Assembly: GCF_001310225.1 (NCBI RefSeq)
Contig: NZ_CP012898.1
Coordinates: 1,054,001-1,118,000, forward strand
Direction: 5' to 3'
From: Pseudalgibacter alginicilyticus
GTDB lineage: Bacteria > Bacteroidota > Bacteroidia > Flavobacteriales > Flavobacteriaceae
DNA length: 64,000 nucleotides
Both the position numbers and the translations under genes were made by a program. Below, one piece after another: positions 36,513 to 45,319 of this stretch. A model generated the notes under the pieces. The model made no database searches. It was not told the DNA's origin and saw only the letters and a list, made by a program, of their open reading frames with translations. Each line of letters opens with the position of its first letter. Positions within the stretch are counted from its first letter, which is position 1.

Positions 36513-39071
36513 TTATTTTTTTAAATTTAATATTAGGCAATCACTAACTTTGCCTGTTTCATCAACCACAATTGCTTTTATTTGCTTGATAGCTTCAATG
36601 TTTATACTTTTTTTATACTTTATTGAATTTTCAGTTGGTTCTTCTCCATTTACTGTGTAATAGACAGTTCCTATATTCCCTGGTGAATACAATTCAATAG
36701 AATTACTATCCTGATTTAAAACTTTGGGTGCTGCCAGTGAAGGAAATAAAGTAACATAGTTTTCTGTATTTGAGCGGTTATGAAATTTATTTAAGTAATG
36801 GTCAACTGCTATATCAAAACTCAATTCTTGAGTAATTTTGTTTCTCCAAGAAATCTCAATTTTTTTAGAGCTCTTAGGCAAGGCTATTTTTTCTACATCT
36901 TTATTGATGTATGGAACTCCATCTATTATTATTCTTGAAGGGTTTACAAACCATGGTATATGAATAAATAAATTTTCTAAAGTTTCATTGAAATTATTTC
37001 TTAATGATATTGTCATTTTGTTTTTCCCAAATAAAACAGAATAACTAACTGTACCCATATAAGTAGGAGCTTCTTTAACTTCAATTGATTCTCCTTGTTT
37101 TACCCAATAAGGAGATATACTTGACATCAAATGAATATCATTTTTTTCTTCTCTAACAAGCATATTTCTAAGCAACTCAATATACCTTGCAGCCATCCAA
37201 CCATGAGGTGTTCTATTATGATCTACATCTCTATTTCCCCAAGGTGTTGGTTTCCACTCAAACCCAGCATTTGTACTTGAGGTATGTACGAGAATACTAT
37301 ATAAATCTTCAATTACCTTTTGCTGCTCACCAATTATTAAATTACCATTGGTAACATAAAATGTTTCATAATGATGCAATCCTCTTTCTGGAAGTTCTTC
37401 ATTAGATAATATTTTCTGTTTGGCAACTAAGGCATTACAACCGCTATAAGAACTAATACCTTCCATGTAGTTATAGTCCCTCACTATTTCTAAAGTTTTT
37501 TTAACCGCAGAATCATCCTTATCAATTACTTCAAAAGGGTAAAGTCCTGCTGATGCGTTAGCCCAATCATAGCCATCATTTGGATTATCCATGCCTGGTG
37601 GTATATAACCGTCTGTTTCGGCAGTTATCTTTTCTAATTCTGATAAAAAATTAGTAGAAAACTCATCATATAATTCACTCCATTCCTTCACCTTCTTTTC
37701 ATCATCCATATCTTTTGCCATTAAAATAGCATAACGTAACCCAAGGATTACCCAAAAGTTATGTCCTGTATAATGTCCTGTAATATGCTCATTATCATAC
37801 GGCCATGTTTTTGGCCACAATCCTCTATCATCAAGAGCAACCATATTTTTAAAATCCTCAATATGGTTTGGTAAAAGAGCATAAACTCTTTCCAATAACT
37901 CTCTATCTCCTGTCTGTCTGTAATATGAACCAAAAGCCCATACTACTTGTCCCCAATAGTCAAAACAATATTTATTATAAATACCCGTGCGCTGTCTAAA
38001 CGCCATATCATTACCTTCAATATCTTTCACAAAGTATGGGGCTAAAGTTATTTTACTTTCATTATGAAGCCCCAACATATCATAAACCCTAGCGAAATAA
38101 GCATTATCTCTTACATAGAAATAATCATATTGAAACTCATTACATTTTTGTATAAAGTTTTTTCCATCTTCAAGAATATCTCTAGCGGTAAGCAAATTGA
38201 AATAGGAAGATGTATACGTATCCATAACCTTCGCTTCTGGAACTGAAAAAACCGATAATGCCTTAGCTTCATTCTTCCAAAAATCTAAAGCCACCTTTCT
38301 TTCTTGGCTATAGGTAGATTTTTCAATTTGATTTATTTCTTTAGAATTAGCATTTTTCAATGGCACGAAAGGCATTTTAAAAATAAATTCTTTTGATTCG
38401 TTTGGAGAAAGATTTAAATCTACATTAGCTACATCTTTTTCTGAGGCAAACATTTCTGGATACCATAATACATTGTATTCACCTTGTGTCAGTCTACCTC
38501 CATTAAATTCTACATTTGAAAAAACTTTAGAATAACTTGCATCATCTAAGTATTGGTTTTGATACCATGGCGTACAGTACATATTGTGCCTTATATGATG
38601 ACGCCTACCTGTATTATACAATGGAATGAATTTAAAACCTAATTTAGTCTCCTTATTCAATTTAGAGATATTTGTAATCTTAATTTTCACATACGTAATT
38701 AGATTATTTTTAGGATTCATATCTAAAGGCAACGACAATGCTTCTAATTCATATTTTACTCCATCTTCTTGTAATTTAAATTCAATAATTGGAATATAAT
38801 TGTCTATTAAATTTACTACTCGTTTGTTGACAGGCTTTAGATCTTTACCGTATAAAAATTCGATACCTAAAAAATATGAAGAAAAAAGACCTCCATTAGT
38901 AACAGCCATTGCTTCGGGAGCATCTTTAAAACCTAATTGTTCGACAGAATTATATAAATAACTAAACCTTTCACTTTTTTCTTCTTCGATAGAAGTAGGT
39001 AGTTGTGCGTTTATCTGAAAAGAGATAAAGCACACTATAAAATACCATACACTTTTTTTTATTTGTTTCAT
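36513..39071 (-). CDS. Six-hairpin glycosidase-like secreted protein with chitobiase-like C-terminal domain
   Basis: 852 residues. Signal peptide to about residue 23 (QINAQ). An N-terminal beta-sandwich-like region covers about 30-260. A central (alpha/alpha)6 toroid-like region at about 265-665 is rich in aromatic, acidic helical hairpins (YDYFYVRDNAYFARVYD, KTWPYDNEHITGHYTGHNFW, HNRTPHGWMAARYIE). A C-terminal CHB_HEX_C_1-type domain at about 785-850 contains VYYTVNGEEPTENS. The layout suggests a six-hairpin glycosidase (GH15/GH63/GH65-like scaffold), with conserved Asp/Glu in the toroid as candidate catalytic acids, but I cannot assign a family. It is expressed from the susC arm and sits 69 nt after the propeller protein gene. 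Confidence 0.6.
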   Translation of the reverse strand: MKQIKKSVWYFIVCFISFQINAQLPTSIEEEKSERFSYLYNSVEQLGFKDAPEAMAVTNGGLFSSYFLGIEFLYGKDLKPVNKRVVNLIDNYIPIIEFKLQEDGVKYELEALSLPLDMNPKNNLITYVKIKITNISKLNKETKLGFKFIPLYNTGRRHHIRHNMYCTPWYQNQYLDDASYSKVFSNVEFNGGRLTQGEYNVLWYPEMFASEKDVANVDLNLSPNESKEFIFKMPFVPLKNANSKEINQIEKSTYSQERKVALDFWKNEAKALSVFSVPEAKVMDTYTSSYFNLLTARDILEDGKNFIQKCNEFQYDYFYVRDNAYFARVYDMLGLHNESKITLAPYFVKDIEGNDMAFRQRTGIYNKYCFDYWGQVVWAFGSYYRQTGDRELLERVYALLPNHIEDFKNMVALDDRGLWPKTWPYDNEHITGHYTGHNFWVILGLRYAILMAKDMDDEKKVKEWSELYDEFSTNFLSELEKITAETDGYIPPGMDNPNDGYDWANASAGLYPFEVIDKDDSAVKKTLEIVRDYNYMEGISSYSGCNALVAKQKILSNEELPERGLHHYETFYVTNGNLIIGEQQKVIEDLYSILVHTSSTNAGFEWKPTPWGNRDVDHNRTPHGWMAARYIELLRNMLVREEKNDIHLMSSISPYWVKQGESIEVKEAPTYMGTVSYSVLFGKNKMTISLRNNFNETLENLFIHIPWFVNPSRIIIDGVPYINKDVEKIALPKSSKKIEISWRNKITQELSFDIAVDHYLNKFHNRSNTENYVTLFPSLAAPKVLNQDSNSIELYSPGNIGTVYYTVNGEEPTENSIKYKKSINIEAIKQIKAIVVDETGKVSDCLILNLKK

Positions 39072-39107
39072 TAAAAAATTATTTACAATTTTAGTTGATG
39101 TTTTTTT

Positions 39108-39126
39108 CTCCTAATTTTATTAGGAG
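39108..39126 (-). other. 8-bp hairpin between the propeller and six-hairpin genes
   Basis: CTCCTAAT and ATTAGGAG around a 3-nt loop, with a poly-A run rather than poly-U after it on the coding strand. It is more likely a processing or stability element than a terminator. Confidence 0.4.
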
Positions 39127-39140
39127 GTACTTTAATAATT

Positions 39141-40217
39141 TTAATTAAGGTTTTTTAATGGTATTTGTACATTAAAGCTCAATTCTTCTGAAGTTGGCAT
39201 AACTGCACATAATAAAACCGAAGGCTCTCCATTTTTATTGAACCATAATTGTGGTCTTTCTAAATGTTTTAGTTTAGTAACTACTCCATCTTCCCATGTC
39301 ACCTCAGGATAAGACACTAATGGGTTTTTAGATACTTCCCAACCAAATCCATCATGAGATTCAAAAAGCACTAAACCTCTATCTACTTTTAAATAATCAC
39401 CATATTGATCATCTGCAATGGCATAAAACTTGCCTTGTTGATACCAAATAAAAGGATCTTCAGCAGTAGCTTCAGTTAATGTTGGTTCTTCCTTAATTAT
39501 AAATGGGCCTGCAGGACTTGATGATGTTGCTAAACATTGAATTGCAGTAAAATCTTTAGATTTTTCAGAACCTTCAGGTCTAGATTTAAACATCATTAAA
39601 TAAGAGCCGTCGGGCATTTTACAAACACTTGGATTGACCATATAACCATGAGCAGCTTTGCCTTTTTGATAGTCTATTAAAGGCTCATCCATAACTTCCC
39701 AAGGGCCAGCAGGATTATCTGCCATTGCCACACCTATACGCTGACCATAGGTTAAATTACGTCGTGCTCCTAAGCCATAATCCTTGATGTGATGTGAAAT
39801 AAAATATAAGTAGTATTTGTTATTAAAATATTTAACATGTGGATTATGTGCAGCCTCTTCATTCCAATACCCTTTTCCAAAACCATTTAATATTGTTTTT
39901 TTATACTTAAAGGGACCTAAAGGAGAACTTGCAGTTGCATATGCTATTTCTGATTTGTTTAACCAACCTTTAAACTCTGATTCTTTTGGCCATCTTGAAT
40001 AAAACAAATGATATAAACCGTCTTCGGTGTCAATCATTGAGGCTCCCCATACATAATAATCGTCATGTGCCATAACACTATATTTAGGAGTTGGCTGTAT
40101 CATTTCTCCTAAATTAAGTTCGTATTCGTCGTGAGTTAGGTCATTATTGTTTTTCTTATCGTTGTTATTTTTACAAGAACTTACAACGATAAGAAAACAT
40201 ATTAAAAAAAACTTCAT
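39141..40217 (-). CDS. Beta-propeller glycosidase-like lipoprotein (GH43/GH117-like clan), copy 1
   Basis: 358 residues from the ATG at 40217; the frame opens at 40244 inside susD, but the shorter start gives a clean lipoprotein signal (lipobox VVSSC) and a gap of one base to the susD stop. Repeated blade-like motifs include YVWGASMIDTEDGLYHLFYS, HNPHVKYFNNKYYLYF, MVNPSVCKMPDGSYLM, AEDPFIWYQQGKFYAI and ERPQLW. This is the pattern of five-bladed propeller glycosidases of the GH43/32/68/117 type, whose catalytic acids are Asp and Glu on separate blades. I cannot name the exact family or substrate. A paralogue is at 56052. Confidence 0.7.
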   Translation of the reverse strand: MKFFLICFLIVVSSCKNNNDKKNNNDLTHDEYELNLGEMIQPTPKYSVMAHDDYYVWGASMIDTEDGLYHLFYSRWPKESEFKGWLNKSEIAYATASSPLGPFKYKKTILNGFGKGYWNEEAAHNPHVKYFNNKYYLYFISHHIKDYGLGARRNLTYGQRIGVAMADNPAGPWEVMDEPLIDYQKGKAAHGYMVNPSVCKMPDGSYLMMFKSRPEGSEKSKDFTAIQCLATSSSPAGPFIIKEEPTLTEATAEDPFIWYQQGKFYAIADDQYGDYLKVDRGLVLFESHDGFGWEVSKNPLVSYPEVTWEDGVVTKLKHLERPQLWFNKNGEPSVLLCAVMPTSEELSFNVQIPLKNLN

Positions 40218-40218
40218 A

Positions 40219-41754
40219 TTAATATCCAGGATTTTGATCAGCAATGTTAATGTTTGGATTCAATGCCATTTCATCTGAAGGAATGGGCATTAATTCATAT
40301 TTTGGATAATATCCTAAAGCCCATCTATTTTGTGCTGCATGAGTAAATTTTCCTTCTGATACTAAAAGCTCTCTATAATATTTATAATAAGACTCTCCAT
40401 TTTTCTTCATTCTTAGCACATCAAAATAGCGCTGAAACTCTCCAAATAATTCTATTCCTCTCTCATTCGAAATAGCATCTCTAAATGTGTCTTTATTTAA
40501 ATTTCTCGTAATAAGTGTAGAATTGGAACGCCCTCTTACTTCATCAAAAGCATCATAAGCAACATCAGTTGGGCCGTTTAATTCATTTTCTATTTCGGCC
40601 TTCATCAAAAGAATGTCAGCATATCTTAGAATTATTAAATTATTATCGTAATTTCTATCATTAGAATTGTTAGGGTCTCTATATTTACTATAAGCAGGAC
40701 CTTGAGATGCAGCACTTGTATTCTCAGGATATCTTGTCACAGTAGCTCCAGTATTTGAATTTACATAATTGGTAATAAAAAGTTCATTACGTTTGTCTAC
40801 AGTATAATCTCCTGTGGTGTATCTATCGTAAGTAGCATGCTCAACTCGCATTTGTCCTTTTGGATGATCAGGGTCTCCTGCATACCCTAAAGTATTGAAT
40901 GCAGGTAAATAAAAATACGCAAGCAAACTCCCTTTAGATTGTTCTCCAGCAATTGTAGCATCCTGAGAAAATTGAATGGAAAATATTTCTTCAATATTAT
41001 TTTCATTATTAACATCAAAAACATCTAAATAGTTAGGTAATAAATCGTAAACACCCAACTTAATAACCTCATCTACTGCTACTTTTGCTTCCGGCCATTT
41101 ATCTTGAGCCATATATACTTTTCCTAAAAGACCATAAGCAGCACCTTTGGTTGGAAAGCCATATTGTGGTTCTAAAATATTTAAGTTTTCTATAGCGTAT
41201 TCTAAATCTTCTTCAATATAAGCGTAAACTTCAGATTTTGGTGTTCTTGATGGGTATGAGTTTTCTTCAGTTACTAAGTATTCTTTTACTAACGGAATAT
41301 CTCCCCACAAACGTACAGCGTTAAACAAGTTTAAAGCTCTTATAAAGCGTAATCTACCAAGGAAAATTTTCTTTTCATCGCTTGACAAGTTTGGTGTATT
41401 ACTCAATGCAAATATGGTAAAATTGGCTTTGCCGTGCATATAGAAAATAGAATTCCAAAGCCCCGTAACATAACCATCAGTAGGTAATAGTGTTCCATCC
41501 TCATAACGACTAAAAAGGTCTGCATTATGATATCCCTCATCACCAGCATAACCAGTAATCATAAGAAATGCTCTTTTATAATAATTTACTTCGCTAAGAA
41601 GGTCATATACACCTATTAAAGACGCATTTGCTTCTTCATAATTATTGAAGAAAGAATCTTCAGTAAGTGTATCGAATGACTGTTCTTCTAAGATACTTTC
41701 GTTGCATGAGAACACAACTAAAAGCACACATAATATTCCTATTTTTTTCATCAT
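40219..41754 (-). CDS. susD: SusD-like surface glycan-binding lipoprotein
   Basis: 511 residues. The lipobox VVFSC gives a surface-exposed lipoprotein. RagB/SusD features are FNNYEEANASLIGVYDLL near the start, the helical TPR-like scaffold (RFIRALNLFNAVRLWGDIP) and the C-terminal RYADILLMKAEIENEL with RGIELFGEFQRYFDV. It lids the SusC transporter and delivers oligosaccharides to it. It begins 3 nt after the susC stop and is followed one base later by the propeller lipoprotein. The pair marks this region as a PUL; the fine specificity cannot be read from sequence. Confidence 0.95.
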   Translation of the reverse strand: MMKKIGILCVLLVVFSCNESILEEQSFDTLTEDSFFNNYEEANASLIGVYDLLSEVNYYKRAFLMITGYAGDEGYHNADLFSRYEDGTLLPTDGYVTGLWNSIFYMHGKANFTIFALSNTPNLSSDEKKIFLGRLRFIRALNLFNAVRLWGDIPLVKEYLVTEENSYPSRTPKSEVYAYIEEDLEYAIENLNILEPQYGFPTKGAAYGLLGKVYMAQDKWPEAKVAVDEVIKLGVYDLLPNYLDVFDVNNENNIEEIFSIQFSQDATIAGEQSKGSLLAYFYLPAFNTLGYAGDPDHPKGQMRVEHATYDRYTTGDYTVDKRNELFITNYVNSNTGATVTRYPENTSAASQGPAYSKYRDPNNSNDRNYDNNLIILRYADILLMKAEIENELNGPTDVAYDAFDEVRGRSNSTLITRNLNKDTFRDAISNERGIELFGEFQRYFDVLRMKKNGESYYKYYRELLVSEGKFTHAAQNRWALGYYPKYELMPIPSDEMALNPNINIADQNPGY

Positions 41755-41757
41755 TTT

Positions 41758-44700
41758 TTATTTTAAAATAATACTAAAACCTAATTTAAATGTTCTTGGA
41801 AGTGGGTATGACCCCAAATCAATGCCTGGTGCTAACGGCGTGTTTACAATCCCTTTTACTTCTGGGTCATACCCTGAGTAATTAGAAATAATAAATAAAT
41901 TAGAAACCGACACATAAGGTCTGATTAAACTGAATGGACTTTTTTTATTAGGCCTCCATGTATATGATAATGAGATGTTTTGTAATCTTAAAAATGAACC
42001 ATCTTCTACATATCTATCTAAATAATCTGGGTTAACCGCACCTAAAGAAGCTCTAGGATAGGTTGCAGGCGTATTTTCATCCACCCATCTACCATTAAAT
42101 GCTTCAAGGGTTTGACTATATCTACCATCCCAAATATTCATGCCTTCCCAAGTAATTTTGTTTAAGTTAAACACATCATTTCCTAACATGCCATTAAAGA
42201 GCATATTCACTGAAAATCTCTTGTAAGTAAAAGTTGTATTGATTCCATAAATTAAGTCTGGTTCAGGATTACCTATAACAACCTTATCTTCATCATTGAT
42301 TTCTCCATTATCATCTTGATCTATATAAATAATATCTCCAGGATTAGGAGCAACACTAGACCGTGTTGGTGCATCTACAACGTCTGCAGCGGATTGATAA
42401 ATACCATTCGTTTGATACCCATAAAACAAACCGACAGTTCTTCCCAAATATGAAATATTTGGAGCTCCACTCTGTAAGCCTCCAACTCCAGGGCCAAATC
42501 GATAAGGATCACCATCTAAGTCAATAACTTTAGATTTATTTTGAGAGAGAGAAACCCCTATATTCCATGTAATATTTTCTTTTTTGATAATATCACCTTC
42601 TATGAATAGTTCCCAACCTTTATTCTCAATTTCACCTCCATTAACTGTAGTAGAGGAAAATCCACTAGATAAGGGGAATGTTTTATCTAACAATAAGTCT
42701 TTAGTGTTCTTTTTATAATAATCTGCTGTTACATTTAACCTATTTTGAAACAACCCAATATCTAACCCTACATTACCTTGATAAGTTGTTTCCCACTTTA
42801 AATCATTATTAAATTGATAAGATGAAGAAGTTACACCTGTTTCAATAGTTCCATTAATAGGATATCGTCCTCCTTGTGCTAGCTGAGCCACTGTAGCTAA
42901 TGGACTTATTGCTTGATTACCACTGGTACCATAACTCAATCTTAATTTAAGAGCCGAAAGCCAATCTTCATTTTTAAGAAATTGTTCATTTTTCATTCTC
43001 CAAGCAAAAGCTGCTGAAGGAAAGAATGACCATTTGTTCCCTTCCGCGAATTTTGAAGACCCATCATATCTACCTGTGAAAGTAAATAGATATTTATTAC
43101 TAATAGTATAATTAAGTCTTCCATAATAGGATGCAAGTCCCCATTCTTTATGTGAGCTAATTGGTGTACCAGTAATTGCCGCTCCTACAAAACTTTCATA
43201 TCCTAAAGTTGGAATATCAAATCCTGATGCTTTATTTCTAAAGCTTTTTCTAATCCATTTATGAATGGTTTGTCCAACGACACCATTTAACCTGTGGTTG
43301 TTATTTATTTTCTTATTAAATGACAGTGTATTTTCATTTATATAATCAAAATTTGAGTTTTCAACCCTAGAAACAACACCATTATTCCTATCACTTGCAT
43401 AAGTGCCTTCACCCCAAAATGAATTTCGGATTGAATTAGAAAAATTAAAACCAAATGTAGATTTAAAAGTTAACCAATCATTTATTTCAAAAATTCCAAA
43501 TAATTTTGATTGGGCAAAATAAAGTCTCTGTTCATCTACAATATTGTTAATTTGTGTAATAGGATTATACGTTTCATCTTCATTATCATTGATAAGATCC
43601 TCAACATTAACATCTAAATCTTGAACCCAAGTTGGATTAAAAGCTCGATATTGCACAGCCATACTAATAGGAGAGAAAAAACCATTTGTTCCATTATTTG
43701 AATACGGAACAATATTAGATACAGTACTACTGAAATTAGAGTTTATTCCAACTTTAAATGAATTTGAAACCTTGGCTTCTAAATTAGATCGTATAGAATT
43801 TCTTTTTTGATCTGATTTTATGATAACTCCTTCAGCTTCATTATGATTTGCAGCTATTGAGTATTTAAAATTATCCGTACCGCCTCTAACAGATAGATTT
43901 ATATCGTTACCTATAGCTAAACGATATAACTCATCTTGCCAATTTATATCATAATTATAAGTTTCATACGTCGATAAATCATTCGGATCACCAAAAACAG
44001 GTAAATTAGTAGGGCCATCATTTATTGATGCTTCATCGTAAAGCTGTGTCCATTGTTGAGGCGTAATTACATCTATTTTATCACGAATTGTTGAAAAGGT
44101 TGTACCTACATCTAATTGAATAACTTTCTCTCCTGACTTTCCCTGTTTTGTTGTAATTAATATTACACCATTTGCTCCACGAGATCCGTAAATAGCAGTA
44201 GCAGATGCATCTTTAAGGACATTAATAGATTCAATATCATTAGGGTTTATCATAGACAACGGACTTGGTGCAGGTGTGCTCCCATAATCTTCAGTACCTT
44301 CAGAATAGAAAGAATCTGAGTTATTCATTTCCATACCATCTATAATATACAAAGGCTGGTTTGACCCCGTTAGAGAATTACCCCCACGAATATTGACATC
44401 TGCATTAGAACCTGGAGCTCCACCCGTGGTAGTAATCTGTACTCCGGGCATAGTTCCTTGCAGTAATTGCTCCGCAGATGATACAGCTCTTTGTTCTGTT
44501 AATTCTGTTTTAATACTTGACATAGAACCTGTTAGATCAGATTTCTTAGATTGTCCATAACCTATAAGAAGGACCTCATCTAATGTAGAATTTTCGGTTT
44601 CCATTACCACATTGATAACGTTTTGACCATTTATAGGAATGGTTTTATTCTTCATTCCTAAATAAGTGAATCTTAAAGAACCCGATTTGTTTCCTGGTTT

Positions 44701-44880
44701 TATTGCATACTTCCCATCAAAATCAGTAATTTCTCCAATTGATGTATCAACAACAACAATAGTAACACCTACTAAAGGCTCTCCTGTTTGATCTTTCACA
44801 ACGCCAGTTACTATCTGTTGTGCTGATATTTGAAAGGCACACGATAAAAAAACACTTAATAAAAATAATTTGCATTTCAT
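41758..44880 (-). CDS. susC: SusC-like TonB-dependent oligosaccharide transporter
   Basis: 1040 residues, normal for SusC. Signal peptide (ending ISAQ), carboxypeptidase-regulatory-like domain at about 22-100 (VTGVVKDQTGEPLVGVTI), TonB box/plug at about 107-230 (VLLIGYGQSKKSDLTGS, then ATAIYGSRGANGVILITTK) and a 22-strand barrel to the C-terminus (TFKLGFSIILK). It imports oligosaccharides into the periplasm with energy from TonB-ExbBD. It lies 440 nt downstream of the regulator gene, with a -7 box and a C7 tract in the leader. It should be the first gene of the left arm transcript. Confidence 0.96.
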   Translation of the reverse strand: MKCKLFLLSVFLSCAFQISAQQIVTGVVKDQTGEPLVGVTIVVVDTSIGEITDFDGKYAIKPGNKSGSLRFTYLGMKNKTIPINGQNVINVVMETENSTLDEVLLIGYGQSKKSDLTGSMSSIKTELTEQRAVSSAEQLLQGTMPGVQITTTGGAPGSNADVNIRGGNSLTGSNQPLYIIDGMEMNNSDSFYSEGTEDYGSTPAPSPLSMINPNDIESINVLKDASATAIYGSRGANGVILITTKQGKSGEKVIQLDVGTTFSTIRDKIDVITPQQWTQLYDEASINDGPTNLPVFGDPNDLSTYETYNYDINWQDELYRLAIGNDINLSVRGGTDNFKYSIAANHNEAEGVIIKSDQKRNSIRSNLEAKVSNSFKVGINSNFSSTVSNIVPYSNNGTNGFFSPISMAVQYRAFNPTWVQDLDVNVEDLINDNEDETYNPITQINNIVDEQRLYFAQSKLFGIFEINDWLTFKSTFGFNFSNSIRNSFWGEGTYASDRNNGVVSRVENSNFDYINENTLSFNKKINNNHRLNGVVGQTIHKWIRKSFRNKASGFDIPTLGYESFVGAAITGTPISSHKEWGLASYYGRLNYTISNKYLFTFTGRYDGSSKFAEGNKWSFFPSAAFAWRMKNEQFLKNEDWLSALKLRLSYGTSGNQAISPLATVAQLAQGGRYPINGTIETGVTSSSYQFNNDLKWETTYQGNVGLDIGLFQNRLNVTADYYKKNTKDLLLDKTFPLSSGFSSTTVNGGEIENKGWELFIEGDIIKKENITWNIGVSLSQNKSKVIDLDGDPYRFGPGVGGLQSGAPNISYLGRTVGLFYGYQTNGIYQSAADVVDAPTRSSVAPNPGDIIYIDQDDNGEINDEDKVVIGNPEPDLIYGINTTFTYKRFSVNMLFNGMLGNDVFNLNKITWEGMNIWDGRYSQTLEAFNGRWVDENTPATYPRASLGAVNPDYLDRYVEDGSFLRLQNISLSYTWRPNKKSPFSLIRPYVSVSNLFIISNYSGYDPEVKGIVNTPLAPGIDLGSYPLPRTFKLGFSIILK

Positions 44881-45319
44881 ATACTTTTGGTTTTAGTTTT
44901 AACAATAGTAATTCATATACGGGTAGAAAAAAGGGTATATGGGGGGGTATTTTTTAGTTGAAATTAAAATTATTTTAACAAAATTAAATCAATTTCGAAA
45001 CCTTGAGTTAAACTTAAAAATCAAAAACTTAACACTTAATTAATTTAACTTTTTAGAAAAAAACAATGAAATTCATTTACGCAAAAACTATTGCTACCAC
45101 TATATTTATTTAGGATTAATATAATTTAAGTCTAAATAGTAATCTTTAAAAGATAGTTAATACTAATTAATACCTGTTTTTAATAATTGAAGCATCTTAA
45201 TACAAAAAAAAGAAACTTATTTTTATATTTTAGTTTTAAAAGTGAGAAGGTTTAAATCTTTAAAAATTAATTAGAAAAAATTCAAAAAAATCGTATAAAT
45301 AAATTCTTTTATTGACGTA
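44881..45319 (-). other. susC upstream region: promoter and leader
   Basis: 439 nt without an ORF. It contains a -7 element (44979-44986, minus) and, in the predicted leader, a run of seven C on the coding strand (44941-44947), unusual in this AT-rich sequence. The rest is AT-rich with no strong inverted repeat. Binding sites for the adjacent regulator are expected here. Confidence 0.6.
44979..44986 (-). promoter_or_regulatory. -7 element TAATTTTG for the susC arm
   Basis: Reverse complement of CAAAATTA: an exact TAnnTTTG match about 100 nt upstream of the susC ATG, giving a leader of roughly 90 nt. No -33 TTG lies at ideal spacing, as expected of an activator-dependent promoter. Confidence 0.45.
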
